From Marivirga aurantiaca (GTDB lineage Bacteria > Bacteroidota > Bacteroidia > Cytophagales > Cyclobacteriaceae), in the NCBI RefSeq assembly GCF_016679925.1, contig NZ_JAEQBW010000001.1, positions 868,001 through 932,000 of the forward strand: 64,000 nucleotides of DNA, in the 5' to 3' direction. The notes under the pieces were generated by a model that was given only the letters and a program-made list of their open reading frames with translations, was not told where the DNA came from and ran no database searches. A program made the translations under genes and the position numbers. Of this stretch, positions 8,079 to 16,884 are shown piece after piece (position 1 is the first letter of the stretch; the number at the start of each line of letters is the position of its first letter).

Positions 8079-11073
8079 ACGTTATTTTATTTTTAGGTAC
8101 TGTGAAATGAAAATGGCTACCTTTTTCAGCCTGGGAGTGTACCCATATTTTACCTCCATATTTTTCAACAATTTTTTTGCAAATTGCTAAGCCCAAGCCT
8201 GAACCTGAATATTCTTTTTTTGTATGAAGACGTTTGAAAATGACGAATATATCATCTAAATATTCTTTTTGTATGCCAATTCCATTATCTGATATGATAA
8301 ACTCATAATGGATGTCATTTTCCTCACAGCTGATTTTTAACTTGGGTTTTCTACCTTTCGGTATGTATTTTAAAGCGTTTCCAATTAAATTTTGAAACAC
8401 CTGGTTTAATCCTGTTTTACTGTAAGAGATTATAGGAAGTTTCTCTACCACTACAGTGGCATTTTTAGTTTCTATTGTGTCTCTGTATAAAGCAAGTATT
8501 CCTTCCACTAGTTCATTAGGATTTAAATTTTCAGTGAATATTTCATCATTACCTGCTCTGGAATATTCCAATAGGTCAACAATGATCTGACGCATACGTG
8601 AGCCTCCATCCACAGCGTAATCAATATAAGTATTGGCTTTCTCATCTAAAGACTTGCTATATTTGTTTTTCAGCTGGCTCATAAAGCTTGTGATCATCCG
8701 GAGGGGCTCTTGCAGATCATGAGAAGCAATAAAGGCAAATTGTTCCAGCTCTTTATTTATTTGCTCTAGCTTAATTGCTCTTTCTTTCAGTTCTGCATGC
8801 AGTTTCTCCATTTTGGCCTGATTTCTTTTCTCCTCGTTAATATCCCTGAAATAGACTGATAGACCATTTTCAGAAGGGTAAACTTTGCTAAGGAACCATG
8901 TTTTTAGTGGAGTGTAATAATATTCAAAAGTACGGGTCTCCTTTAGTTGTAAAGCTTTATGATATTCATGATAAAGCTGTGTGTCAACAGCAGGCTTGAA
9001 AATATCCCATATACTTTTATTTAAAGATTTCCCTTTTTTGATGGCTAGAAGATTTTCTGCTTCTTCATTTATATATGTGAATTTGAAATCCTGGTCCAGT
9101 GCAAAAAAACCATCTGAAATACTTTCCAGTATCTCGTTGTTTTTTTGAGAAGTTTCTTTCAATTCCCTTTCAATATTTTTTCTATCAGTAATGTCCTTGA
9201 AGAATACAGAAAAACCATCTTTGGTAGGATATATGTTTTCATCAAACCAGGCATCGTATAATTTGTAATGAAATTCAAAGCGAGCAGGCTTTTGTGTTGA
9301 TTTAACCTGCTCCAACCTGGTAAAGAAAATAGTCTTTTTTAATTCGGGAAATTCATCGAAGAGGTTGCATCCAATTAATTCCTCACTGGGCTTGTTAAAC
9401 AGGTTTAAGGTTGTTTGGTTAATGTAAGTGAATTCATAATTGTCGTTTAATGCATAAAACGCCTCTGATATGCTTTCCAGGATTTCATTTTTCTCTTCAT
9501 AGGAGCGTTGTATGTCTTCTTTATGCTTCTTTTTTTCTGTTACATCAATAGCCGTGGAAATCATTACATTCTGTTCAGGCAAAGGAATGTTCTTAACATC
9601 TATATATTTTTCGTTTCCATCCTGGGTTGTGATCTTAATATCATGCCATTGCATCCGGGAAATGTCTCCTTTCTCAATATCACCAGTCATCATTTTAATC
9701 ATTTTTGCCCTGTTTTCCTGATTAGGGAAAATTTTCTTTAAAAAAGAGCCGACATTTTTTAACTTTCCTGGAGGCCAACCATAAACTTTGTTAAACTCTG
9801 GATTTGTCATAATTACTGTTCCATCGTTTATGGTACTTACAGAAATTCCTATAGGCATATACTCCAATACGCTTTCAATATATTCTGTGCGCTCTTTGAG
9901 CTCTTCTTCTACAAGTTTTTGCTTGGTGATGTCTTGTACAGTGCCTTTAAAACTTGGTTTATTATTTGAATTTTTCTTGAGAACACCTTGCTCTAAAACC
10001 CATTTCACTGTTCCGTCAGGTAATAGAATTCTATGCTCATAATGTAAGGGCTTTTTTCCAGATAAAGCTTCTTTCGATCTAAAGAGAAACTCTTCCCTGT
10101 CTTCGGGGTGTATAGTAGAGAGAAATCCATCATAGTCAGGTTTGGCTTTACGATCTATTCCCCAAATTCTGAATACTTCATCAGACCAATAAATTTCATT
10201 CTTCTCCAAATTCAGCTCCCAATATCCAATTTTGGCAATTCTATGAGACTCATTTAACTTTTTATTGAGTTCTTTTACTTCTTCCTCAGTTTTTATTCTT
10301 GCTGTGATATCAAATGTCTGACATACTCCACCTACTACTATATTATTTTCTTTAATAGGTTTAAATTCAGTTCTGAGCCAAATACTACTGCCAGTACCTG
10401 ATTGATTGGGTACTTCCAATTCTATTTCAATTTCTTCTCCACTTAATGCAATATCATATAATTCACTCCATCTGTCAATCAACTGAAGATTACCTACAAC
10501 TTTTTCATCTATCAGGTTTTGTCCTCGTTTGATTTCAATACCTGAATATTCTTTTAGCGATTGAAAGAAGATATTATTGGCTTCAATGAGATTTTTATCT
10601 TTGTCAAAACTCCAGATTAATCTATCTGTGTTATTGAGTAGTATATCTTTGTTTTTTCTTACTTTCTCTTTCTCAGTTTCAAATTTATTTACAATGGAAG
10701 TAGCATCTTTTGCTACACAGTATACTAGTTTTGTGTGTTCATCCCACCTTCCAGACCATAGTAATGGTACACTACTGCCATCTTTTCTAATATACCTATT
10801 TTCAAAACTTGTGGTGTTTTGTCCGTGAAGAATTTCCAGTGCAGCCTGACTTGTTTTTTCCCTATCATCAGGATGTACTAAATCCAGGTAAATTTTCCCT
10901 ATAAGTTCATCTTCCCTATATCCCCAAACCTTTTCACAAGCTTTGCTAATTCTTATAAAATGACCTTCACTGTCTATAGTACAGATAACATCCAGGGATG
11001 TATCTATCATTAGCCTTAATTCATCTAATTCAGATTTCTGTTCTTGCGGGGATTTATTTGGCTTTTCTCTCAT
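8071..11073 (-). CDS. Six-PAS sensor histidine kinase
   Basis: First gene of the four-gene operon, 1000 residues, no transmembrane segment or signal peptide, so a cytoplasmic sensor. About six PAS units follow one another (roughly 18-130, 145-260, 275-390, 395-515, 525-640, 645-755); the third is of the PAS_3 type (WSDEVFRIWGID ... HPEDREEF) with its PAC tail. The fifth and sixth are internal near-duplicates (both begin with KNNEILESIS or KNEILESIS and carry YALNDNYEFTYIN / FALDQDFKFTYIN). HisKA follows with ASHDLQEPLRM, then an HATPase domain with DNGIGI and GLGLAIC. Ligands of the PAS units are unknown. Confidence 0.92.
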   Translation of the reverse strand: MREKPNKSPQEQKSELDELRLMIDTSLDVICTIDSEGHFIRISKACEKVWGYREDELIGKIYLDLVHPDDREKTSQAALEILHGQNTTSFENRYIRKDGSSVPLLWSGRWDEHTKLVYCVAKDATSIVNKFETEKEKVRKNKDILLNNTDRLIWSFDKDKNLIEANNIFFQSLKEYSGIEIKRGQNLIDEKVVGNLQLIDRWSELYDIALSGEEIEIELEVPNQSGTGSSIWLRTEFKPIKENNIVVGGVCQTFDITARIKTEEEVKELNKKLNESHRIAKIGYWELNLEKNEIYWSDEVFRIWGIDRKAKPDYDGFLSTIHPEDREEFLFRSKEALSGKKPLHYEHRILLPDGTVKWVLEQGVLKKNSNNKPSFKGTVQDITKQKLVEEELKERTEYIESVLEYMPIGISVSTINDGTVIMTNPEFNKVYGWPPGKLKNVGSFLKKIFPNQENRAKMIKMMTGDIEKGDISRMQWHDIKITTQDGNEKYIDVKNIPLPEQNVMISTAIDVTEKKKHKEDIQRSYEEKNEILESISEAFYALNDNYEFTYINQTTLNLFNKPSEELIGCNLFDEFPELKKTIFFTRLEQVKSTQKPARFEFHYKLYDAWFDENIYPTKDGFSVFFKDITDRKNIERELKETSQKNNEILESISDGFFALDQDFKFTYINEEAENLLAIKKGKSLNKSIWDIFKPAVDTQLYHEYHKALQLKETRTFEYYYTPLKTWFLSKVYPSENGLSVYFRDINEEKRNQAKMEKLHAELKERAIKLEQINKELEQFAFIASHDLQEPLRMITSFMSQLKNKYSKSLDEKANTYIDYAVDGGSRMRQIIVDLLEYSRAGNDEIFTENLNPNELVEGILALYRDTIETKNATVVVEKLPIISYSKTGLNQVFQNLIGNALKYIPKGRKPKLKISCEENDIHYEFIISDNGIGIQKEYLDDIFVIFKRLHTKKEYSGSGLGLAICKKIVEKYGGKIWVHSQAEKGSHFHFTVPKNKITYE

Positions 11074-11077
11074 CTAT

Positions 11078-11131
11078 ATTGATAATGGTCAATAAATAAA
11101 AAATTCATTTAAGAATAAATTGACTATCAAT
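11078..11131. repeat. Imperfect inverted repeat in the leader of the signalling operon
   Basis: Arms 11078-11093 and 11119-11131 (ATTGATAATGGTCAAT against ATTGACTATCAAT) lie directly upstream of the ATG of the six-PAS kinase gene. They could form an mRNA hairpin in the leader or an operator for a dimeric regulator. The rest of 11074-11272 is very AT-rich, and I see no clear TAnnTTTG box on the minus strand there. Confidence 0.35.
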
Positions 11132-11272
11132 GGAATTTACAGATTATGTTGTAGACTTACAATATTTTTTAATTATATAAATAATTTATTGAAGATAATT
11201 CGGAGAGAATAGAATTTATAGTTTGGATTTTAGAATTACACCTGAATGGAGAGGTTTTCGCCAGAGCAGGAT

Positions 11273-11776
11273 TTATCTCCTTTCGTAAACAACATAATCA
11301 AAAGCGTAAGGATGCTTTTCATCAGCTGAATGTTTTTCCCGCTTTACTTCTACCCAATTTTTTTTGTCAAATTCAGGGAAATAAGCATCTGCATCAGGAA
11401 ATTCTGCATATACTTCGGTAATATAAAGTCTTTCTGAAAAAGGCAGACAGGCTGAATATATTTCACCACCACCTATGATGAAAAGTTCTTTTTCATTTTG
11501 ATCTTTGGCAAAGGTAATAGCACTATCTATTTCATGAAATACCTTTACGCCCTCATGTTGCCAATCCTTATTACGTGTAACTACCAGGTTTACCCTGTTT
11601 GGCAGAGGCTGGTATTTTTCACCTAAAGAATCGAAATTTTTTCTACCCATAAGGATATGATGATTGCGCGTTTTATCTTTAAAATATTTCATGTCATCCG
11701 GCAAATGCCAAAGCATGTCATTGTTTTTTCCAATCGCTCCATTTTGGGCTCTCGCCACTATCATAGATATTTTCAT
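11273..11776 (-). CDS. folA: Dihydrofolate reductase
   Basis: Type I dihydrofolate reductase, 167 residues, the usual family length. It reduces dihydrofolate to tetrahydrofolate with NADPH. Seen: the N-terminal strand MKISMIVARAQNGAIG, the substrate-site motif WHLPDDMKYFK with the catalytic acidic residue, the NADPH-binding MGRKNFDSLG, and IGGGEIY followed by LYITEVYAEFPDADAYFPE. It lies 11 bp downstream of fmt; both serve one-carbon/formyl-folate metabolism, so an fmt-folA operon makes sense. Confidence 0.95.
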   Translation of the reverse strand: MKISMIVARAQNGAIGKNNDMLWHLPDDMKYFKDKTRNHHILMGRKNFDSLGEKYQPLPNRVNLVVTRNKDWQHEGVKVFHEIDSAITFAKDQNEKELFIIGGGEIYSACLPFSERLYITEVYAEFPDADAYFPEFDKKNWVEVKREKHSADEKHPYAFDYVVYERR

Positions 11777-11787
11777 GTTGAGTTATT

Positions 11788-12708
11788 TTATTTAAGCTGA
11801 TTTCCTCTAAAAAAATCAGCTACTTTCATTCGTTTTTTGCCTTCTTGTTGTATTTCCGTTAAAGATAAAATACCTTTTCCACACTGAATGTTTAAGTAAG
11901 TTTTATTATCAGTAATAATCTCTCCGATTTTCCCGGTCTTCTCTGTGTCTGTTACTTTTGAAGCATGAATTTTATACTTTTTTCCGAGAAATTCCGTCCA
12001 TGCTGTGGGGAAAGGGTTGAGTCCTCTGATGAAGTTAAATAAATCCTCAGCACTCCTTGACCAATCTATTTCAGTATTTTCTTTAAATAATTTAGGGGCA
12101 TGTTTTAACGCCTGGCTTTCATCCTGGGGGAGTAAATTGTATTCACCTTTTTCAATAATTCTAACTGTTTTGAGTACCAGTTCAGCTCCTTTGTTCATCA
12201 GTCTTTCATAAACTGATCCTGTAGTATCTTCTTTATGAATAGGTTCTCTTTCCTGTAAGATGATGTTCCCTGTATCAATTTCATGCTGAAGGAAAAATGT
12301 TGTAACACCGGTTTCTTTTTCTCCATTCATTACGGCACGGTGAATGGGTGCTGCCCCACGGTATTGAGGTAGGAGAGAGGCGTGCAAGTTGAAAGTGCCC
12401 AGGTCAGGCATATCCCATACTATTTCAGGCAACATGCGAAAAGCGACTACAATTTGCAGATTGGCATTATATGATTTTAAGGTTTCATGAAATTGTGGAT
12501 CTTTGAGGTTGGTAGGTTGCAGGATAGGAACATCTGCTTCCAAAGCATACTCCTTTACAGGTGAAACAGAAAGCTTTTGTCCTCTTCCTTTTGGCTTGTC
12601 CGGTGCAGTAACTACAGCAGCTACATTGTAGCCGTTTTCTATTAATATTTTAAGTGAGGGCACTGCAAACTCAGGGGTGCCCATATAAATTATTCTTAAT
12701 CGGTTCAT
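11788..12708 (-). CDS. fmt: Methionyl-tRNA formyltransferase
   Basis: Fmt transfers a formyl group from 10-formyl-tetrahydrofolate to the amino group of initiator Met-tRNA. The 306-residue protein has the expected N-terminal Rossmann-like strand (RIIYMGTPEFAVPSL), the KPKGRGQKL loop used in tRNA recognition, the catalytic Asn/His segment NLHASLLPQYRGAAPIH and the HEIDTGNI active-site Asp, followed by the C-terminal OB-like tRNA-binding domain. Length and motif spacing are normal. It is the first gene of the fmt-folA pair. Confidence 0.95.
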   Translation of the reverse strand: MNRLRIIYMGTPEFAVPSLKILIENGYNVAAVVTAPDKPKGRGQKLSVSPVKEYALEADVPILQPTNLKDPQFHETLKSYNANLQIVVAFRMLPEIVWDMPDLGTFNLHASLLPQYRGAAPIHRAVMNGEKETGVTTFFLQHEIDTGNIILQEREPIHKEDTTGSVYERLMNKGAELVLKTVRIIEKGEYNLLPQDESQALKHAPKLFKENTEIDWSRSAEDLFNFIRGLNPFPTAWTEFLGKKYKIHASKVTDTEKTGKIGEIITDNKTYLNIQCGKGILSLTEIQQEGKKRMKVADFFRGNQLK

Positions 12709-12816
12709 AAGGAGTAAAGTTAAGGCTATTGCTTTTAAAAGTTCAAATGGAATGAAAAAAACAATCTTTGAAATACTGCCGCTTTATGTATTCTTTTTAA
12801 TTTTACTGTGCACAAA

Positions 12817-12845
12817 AAAGGCCATCCCGAATCGGAATGGCCTTT
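12817..12845 (-). terminator. Intrinsic terminator of the DUF1080/oxidoreductase operon
   Basis: Arms 12817-12829 and 12833-12845 (13 bp, one mismatch, loop aat) with a GC-rich core ggccat. On the minus strand it is followed by a run of T, as expected for a Rho-independent terminator ending transcription of the leftward gene that stops at 12865. Confidence 0.8.
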
Positions 12846-12864
12846 ATCTGGTTATCTCAATTTA

Positions 12865-13674
12865 TTATAATTCTTTAATCTTGATGTTTTTGAACCAAAC
12901 ATCATCCCCATGATCCTGTAGGCCAATATAACCTTCTTTGGCTACATTTACCCAATCAGGGTTTAGTTCAGGAAATTTGCTTGCAGCAACATCCTTCTCC
13001 CATTGCGGGGTCCATAAATGATATTCCACTACAGTTTCTCCATTTTGTTTGTGAACTACTGTGCCATTATAAACAATTATTTCGACTGAGTTCCACTCAC
13101 CTGCAGGTTTGGCATTTTGCGGTTTGGCAGGATAAATATCGTATAAAGAACCAGCCTTTCGATTGCCGTCTTTTCCTAGCATAGCATCCGGGTGTCTCTC
13201 ATTGTCCAATATTTGCATTTCAGGAGCTGTTTTCCAAATGAAATCCAACTCATCTGATTCCTGTCCCAGATAAAAAATACCTGAGTTGCCACCTTCTGAA
13301 ACTTTCCAGTCTAACTTTAAATGGAAATTCTGAAATTTTTCATCATACAGAATGTCACCACCTTCTTCAGAGCCGGCTTCTCCACGTCCTGAAGCAGACA
13401 TATAAAGTTTTCCATCCTCAATTTTCCAATCTGAAGGAAAGTCTTCTTTTCCATATCCTCTCCAGTTATCAGCTGATTCTCCATCAAACAACAACTTCCA
13501 GCCCTCTTCTTTTTCACTTTCTGTTAGAGTATTAGGTTGAGCTTCTTCCATTTCTTTTTCGGCTACCATGGTAGTATCTACATTTTCGGTTTCTTCTGTA
13601 GATTCTTTTTTAGCATTATCACAGGCAAAAACTATAAAAGCTGCTGCCACAAATGCATAAAATGATTTTTTCAT
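12865..13674 (-). CDS. DUF1080 lipoprotein (3-keto-disaccharide hydrolase family)
   Basis: A 269-residue exported lipoprotein: signal peptide 1-17 with lipobox VFAC and lipidated Cys18, then an acidic linker rich in E and T, then a DUF1080 domain (about 55-267) of concanavalin-like jelly-roll type. It starts with EGWKLLFDGESADNWRGYG and carries the conserved EGGNSGIFYLGQE and NDER/GSLYDIYP regions. DUF1080 proteins of Bacteroidota have been shown to act on 3-keto-glycosides made by Gfo/Idh/MocA dehydrogenases. Such a dehydrogenase is encoded 118 bp upstream on the same strand, so the two probably act together in the periplasm or at the outer membrane (inference). Confidence 0.85.
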   Translation of the reverse strand: MKKSFYAFVAAAFIVFACDNAKKESTEETENVDTTMVAEKEMEEAQPNTLTESEKEEGWKLLFDGESADNWRGYGKEDFPSDWKIEDGKLYMSASGRGEAGSEEGGDILYDEKFQNFHLKLDWKVSEGGNSGIFYLGQESDELDFIWKTAPEMQILDNERHPDAMLGKDGNRKAGSLYDIYPAKPQNAKPAGEWNSVEIIVYNGTVVHKQNGETVVEYHLWTPQWEKDVAASKFPELNPDWVNVAKEGYIGLQDHGDDVWFKNIKIKEL

Positions 13675-13792
13675 GTTTGTATTATTTTAGTTGTGTAAAT
13701 TTATAATGTTTAAAAAATAAAGAGGGAGACTTTTCAGTAAGAACTAAAGCTTTAATAATATAGCCTCATCAGAAGGTTCTCCCATGTTATTA

Positions 13793-15283
13793 TTAATATG
13801 ACCAACCTTTTCTATAAGTTCTTTTTACATATTCTTCAGCGGCCTGTTTGGCATTTATAGTAGCATATTGGGTATCAAACCTAGGATCACCATCTACCAC
13901 TTTAAAGCTATCAGTACTTACAATTCTGATTTCCTCATTATCACCAATGTTAGTAATACGCATGTTTTCTGCATCCCAATCCAGTCTTCTACGTAAATCT
14001 TGCAGACGAACGGCCAGATTGCCCGCTACTACCACTTCATTGAGTGGGCCGGCATATTCAAAGCTTGAACTGGGGTTTACCCTTGTTTTCTTATCTTCTT
14101 TGGCTGCTCTTACCCAATCCATTTCATGTCCACCTTCCATGGCTTTAGGAATCCTTCTTAGTTCTCCTGTAGTTGGCGGTGGATTATCTTCCCTGCCAAT
14201 AATAAACGGATCCATTGCGTAGGTGCCACAGATTAATGTGCCTTTGGTGCCATAGAATATAGCTCCGCCCCAACCACGCTGATCACCCGGATACATTCCT
14301 TCTTTTAGTCCTTCAGGCCTGTCAGGTTTTAACCCGCCATCAAACCAGGTAAATTCAACTGCCGGCATATTGATTTTGCCTTTTTTGGGTCTTTCACCAA
14401 AATAGTAGGTTACCTTTTCAGCCATTGGGGCACTTTCAGTGTTTACTTGTGTAGAAGTGGCCTCAAAAGCGTAAGGGAATCCAAGTTCCAAAGCTTTATA
14501 AACCGGATCCATTATGTGGCAAGCCATATCTCCCAGGGCACCTGTTCCAAAATCCCACCATGCTCGCCAGTTCCATGGAGTGTAGGCAGGATGGTAAGGC
14601 CTTTCTGCCGCAGGGCCTAAAAACAAATCCCAATCAAGTGTATCAGGTACGGCAGGAGTTTCTTGTGGACGCTCTAAACCTTGAGGCCAAATAGGGCGGT
14701 CAGTCCAGGCATCTACCTTTGTTACTTCACCAATTTCTCCATTCCAAATCCATTCACATACTTTTCGCATATCATCCGAAGAATTGCCCTGGTTCCCCAT
14801 TTGTGTAGCTACTCCGGTTTTCTCAGCTAATTCAGTCAATTTCCTCGACTCATACACTGAATGCGTAAGTGGTTTTTGAAGATACACATGCTTTCCTGCT
14901 GTCATCGCATCTTTAGCACTTACATAGTGTGTATGATCAGGTGTACTAATCACTACAGCATCAATGTCTTTGTCCATTTCCTCAAGCATTACTCGGTAAT
15001 CTTTGTACTTTTTTGCTTTAGGATAATCATCAAAACATCTTTTTGCGTATTTCCAATCCACATCCGCAAGAGCTACAATGTTTTGTGAGTTCATGTTTCT
15101 GAGATTGGCACGGCCCATTCCACCAACACCAATTCCTGCTATGTTTAGCTTGTCGCTAGGTGCTGTATAGCCCAATCCGGAAACCACATGACTAGGTACA
15201 ATTGAGATACCTGCAGTGGCCAACCCCATGTTTCGAAGGAATTTACGCCTGCTTAGGTTGTTGTCTTTATTCAATTCGTCCAT
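13793..15283 (-). CDS. Tat-exported Gfo/Idh/MocA-family oxidoreductase
   Basis: A 496-residue oxidoreductase with a twin-arginine signal (SRRKFLRNMGLATAGISIV, residues 11-29), so folded export with bound NAD(P) is expected. The Rossmann domain follows (LNIAGIGVGGMGRANLRN), then the EKP-like motif as LQKPLTHSVYESRKL, then the substrate domain with DMACHIMDPV. Members of this exported subfamily oxidise sugar hydroxyls, commonly C3 of glycosides. The downstream DUF1080 lipoprotein supports a role in a 3-keto-sugar pathway (established for the families, inferred here). The exact sugar is unknown. Confidence 0.88.
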   Translation of the reverse strand: MDELNKDNNLSRRKFLRNMGLATAGISIVPSHVVSGLGYTAPSDKLNIAGIGVGGMGRANLRNMNSQNIVALADVDWKYAKRCFDDYPKAKKYKDYRVMLEEMDKDIDAVVISTPDHTHYVSAKDAMTAGKHVYLQKPLTHSVYESRKLTELAEKTGVATQMGNQGNSSDDMRKVCEWIWNGEIGEVTKVDAWTDRPIWPQGLERPQETPAVPDTLDWDLFLGPAAERPYHPAYTPWNWRAWWDFGTGALGDMACHIMDPVYKALELGFPYAFEATSTQVNTESAPMAEKVTYYFGERPKKGKINMPAVEFTWFDGGLKPDRPEGLKEGMYPGDQRGWGGAIFYGTKGTLICGTYAMDPFIIGREDNPPPTTGELRRIPKAMEGGHEMDWVRAAKEDKKTRVNPSSSFEYAGPLNEVVVAGNLAVRLQDLRRRLDWDAENMRITNIGDNEEIRIVSTDSFKVVDGDPRFDTQYATINAKQAAEEYVKRTYRKGWSY

Positions 15284-15694
15284 ATTAAATAGATTTGTAT
15301 TTTAGTTTAAGTTGAATGAAATTAAGAAAACTCTTTTATAAAACATAACATAATTTTGCAAAAGAGAAAAAGTAAAGATAAATTCTGAATCTAACTACCT
15401 GATATACAGTAGATAATTTGCAGATCCAGATAGTGTATATTTTACACTTAGATTTAACAATTGCCGTTGATTTCCAGAGGGTAAAACCTATTTCTGATAG
15501 TATTTATTGTATCCTTACCGTTTCATGTTTAATGAAGTGTTAGTCATACCATTTGCTACTTTTAAAAATGAAGTGGCTGTTGACTTGGTGATTATCCGGA
15601 TATTCATTTAACGAGTTTTAGTTTTTAAAAAAATACCCGGTAAAATTTAGCAACTCCGTTAAGTTCAATTAAATTGTTGGCTTATTTTAATTGA
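15284..15694. other. Intergenic region between divergent oxidoreductase and mtfA-like genes
   Basis: A 411-bp AT-rich divergent intergenic region. No ORF of note. It should hold promoters for both flanking genes. A TAATTTTG matching the -7 consensus lies near 15351-15358 on the plus strand, about 340 bp before the mtfA-like start, but no TTG sits at the expected distance. The only clear structure is the hairpin at 15664-15695. Confidence 0.5.
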
Positions 15695-15695
15695 A
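15664..15695 (+). promoter_or_regulatory. Inverted repeat reaching the mtfA-like start codon
   Basis: Perfect 10-bp arms TTCAATTAAA (15664-15673) and TTTAATTGAA (15686-15695) with a 12-base loop. The right arm ends on the A of the ATG. In mRNA it would fold just at the ribosome entry site; in DNA it could be an operator. AT-rich, so chance formation is possible. Confidence 0.4.
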
Positions 15696-16513
15696 TGATA
15701 GAGGACTCAGATTTCACCGGCTATATTTTCTTGGCAATCACTGTAATTGTGTTGGTTATTGTGGTTTTCAAATCAATTATCTTAGTTATATACGATATTG
15801 TAAGAGCTATCTATGGTTATTACTATACTCATCATATTCCATTAAAAGAGGAGCAGAAGCTAATTCTCAATAAATACCAATACTATTACCAACAGTTGAA
15901 TCAAAAGCAAAAGGTGAAGTTCGAGCGCAGGTTGAAAACTTTCATGTTTAATAAAAAGTTTATTGCCAGACAAATGCCTAAGGTTACTGACGAAATGAAA
16001 GTACTCATTTCGTCATCTGCTGTTCAGCTTACTTTTGGTATGGATTTTACATTCTTTAGCCATTTTCGTAAAATACTTGTTTACCCGGATAGCTATTATT
16101 CCAAAATCAGTAAAACTTACCATAATGGCGAAGTGAACCCTAAACTGCGAGTGATTATTGTCTCATGGAAATATTTTGTTTCCGGTTATATGGATCAATC
16201 CGATGGACGTAATTTAGGTTTACATGAAATGGCTCATGCTATCAAATTAGAAAATCGTGTTCATCCCTTCATGGGAAGAGCGGCCTGGGGAGCATGGTAT
16301 CATTTGGCAGAGCAGCATATGTCATACGCTGGGCGTGGTATGTTGTTTAGAGATTATGCTTTTACCAATTACCATGAATTCTTTGCCGTGGCAGTAGAAA
16401 ATTTCTTTGAAAGGCCTCTGGAATTTAAACATATAAAACCAGAACTTTATGAGAGCATGGTGTATTTGCTCAAACAAGATCCCATTAAAATAGGAAGATC
16501 GAATGTGAGGTAA
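15695..16513 (+). CDS. Membrane-anchored zinc peptidase of the MtfA family
   Basis: A 272-residue protein with an N-terminal membrane anchor (about residues 10-35) and a zincin domain. The zinc motif HEMAHAI lies in GLHEMAHAIKLE, and a downstream glutamate in NYHEFFAVAVENFFERP fits the third ligand/glutamate region of MtfA. In Escherichia coli, MtfA is a soluble peptidase that binds the repressor Mlc; here the anchor suggests a membrane-associated variant, as is common in Bacteroidota. No Mlc-like gene is nearby, so the symbol is withheld. Single-gene unit; a hairpin overlaps the start codon. Confidence 0.85.
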   Translation: MIEDSDFTGYIFLAITVIVLVIVVFKSIILVIYDIVRAIYGYYYTHHIPLKEEQKLILNKYQYYYQQLNQKQKVKFERRLKTFMFNKKFIARQMPKVTDEMKVLISSSAVQLTFGMDFTFFSHFRKILVYPDSYYSKISKTYHNGEVNPKLRVIIVSWKYFVSGYMDQSDGRNLGLHEMAHAIKLENRVHPFMGRAAWGAWYHLAEQHMSYAGRGMLFRDYAFTNYHEFFAVAVENFFERPLEFKHIKPELYESMVYLLKQDPIKIGRSNVR

Positions 16514-16640
16514 TGGAATACTCTAATGCAAATACCCGAATAGAATTAAAAAAAATTAAAAAAGTAAATTGCTTAGAGGTTATTAATCAGCACTTAGCTA
16601 GTTTAGCTTAAAATATTTATAAGATTAATTAAGAAATATA

Positions 16641-16671
16641 TTGCTTTAAAAAAGTAAAATATCTTTCTTTG
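16641..16671 (+). promoter_or_regulatory. Predicted promoter of tRNA-Arg
   Basis: TTG at 16641-16643, spacer of 20 bp, then TTTCTTTG at 16664-16671 (one mismatch to TAnnTTTG) followed by CAC, a context often seen before Bacteroidota tRNA genes. A perfect hairpin (TCAGGG aaag CCCTGA, 16681-16696) lies between the start site and the tRNA and may be part of the processed leader. Confidence 0.55.
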
Positions 16672-16712
16672 CACTCGCATTCAGGGAAAGCCCTGATAAA
16701 ATTTAAAATATT

Positions 16713-16786
16713 GGTCCGTTAGCTCAGCTGGATAGAGCAACTGCCTTCTAAGCAGTAGGTCTCAGGTTCGAATCCTGAACGGATCA
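16713..16786 (+). tRNA. tRNA-Arg (anticodon TCT)
   Basis: A complete 74-nt cloverleaf: acceptor GGTCCGT/ACGGATC (one G-T pair), D-arm GCTC...GAGC, anticodon arm ACTGC-CTTCTAA-GCAGT with anticodon TCT at 16747-16749, variable loop AGGTC, T-arm TCAGG-TTCGAAT-CCTGA, discriminator A. CCA is not encoded. It reads AGA codons, which are frequent in this AT-rich genome. Confidence 0.97.
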
Positions 16787-16798
16787 CATTAAGTTAAT

Positions 16799-16832
16799 AA
16801 CCCTGTTTAAAGAAATTTAGGCAGGGTTTTTT
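16799..16832 (+). terminator. Terminator after tRNA-Arg
   Basis: Arms AACCCTG (16799-16805) and CAGGGTT (16822-16828) followed by a T run to 16832. Located 12 bp after the tRNA, as expected for a monocistronic tRNA unit. Confidence 0.7.
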
Positions 16833-16884
16833 GTTAAAATCTCCTCAAAGATTATTGAATCATTCAACCCATTTAATGTAATTT

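Noticed and set aside
13848-14222. A 124-residue plus-strand ORF opposite the Gfo/Idh/MocA gene
   Set aside because: It is antisense to a well-supported gene with Tat signal and Rossmann motifs; low-complexity Ser/Leu composition typical of shadow frames.
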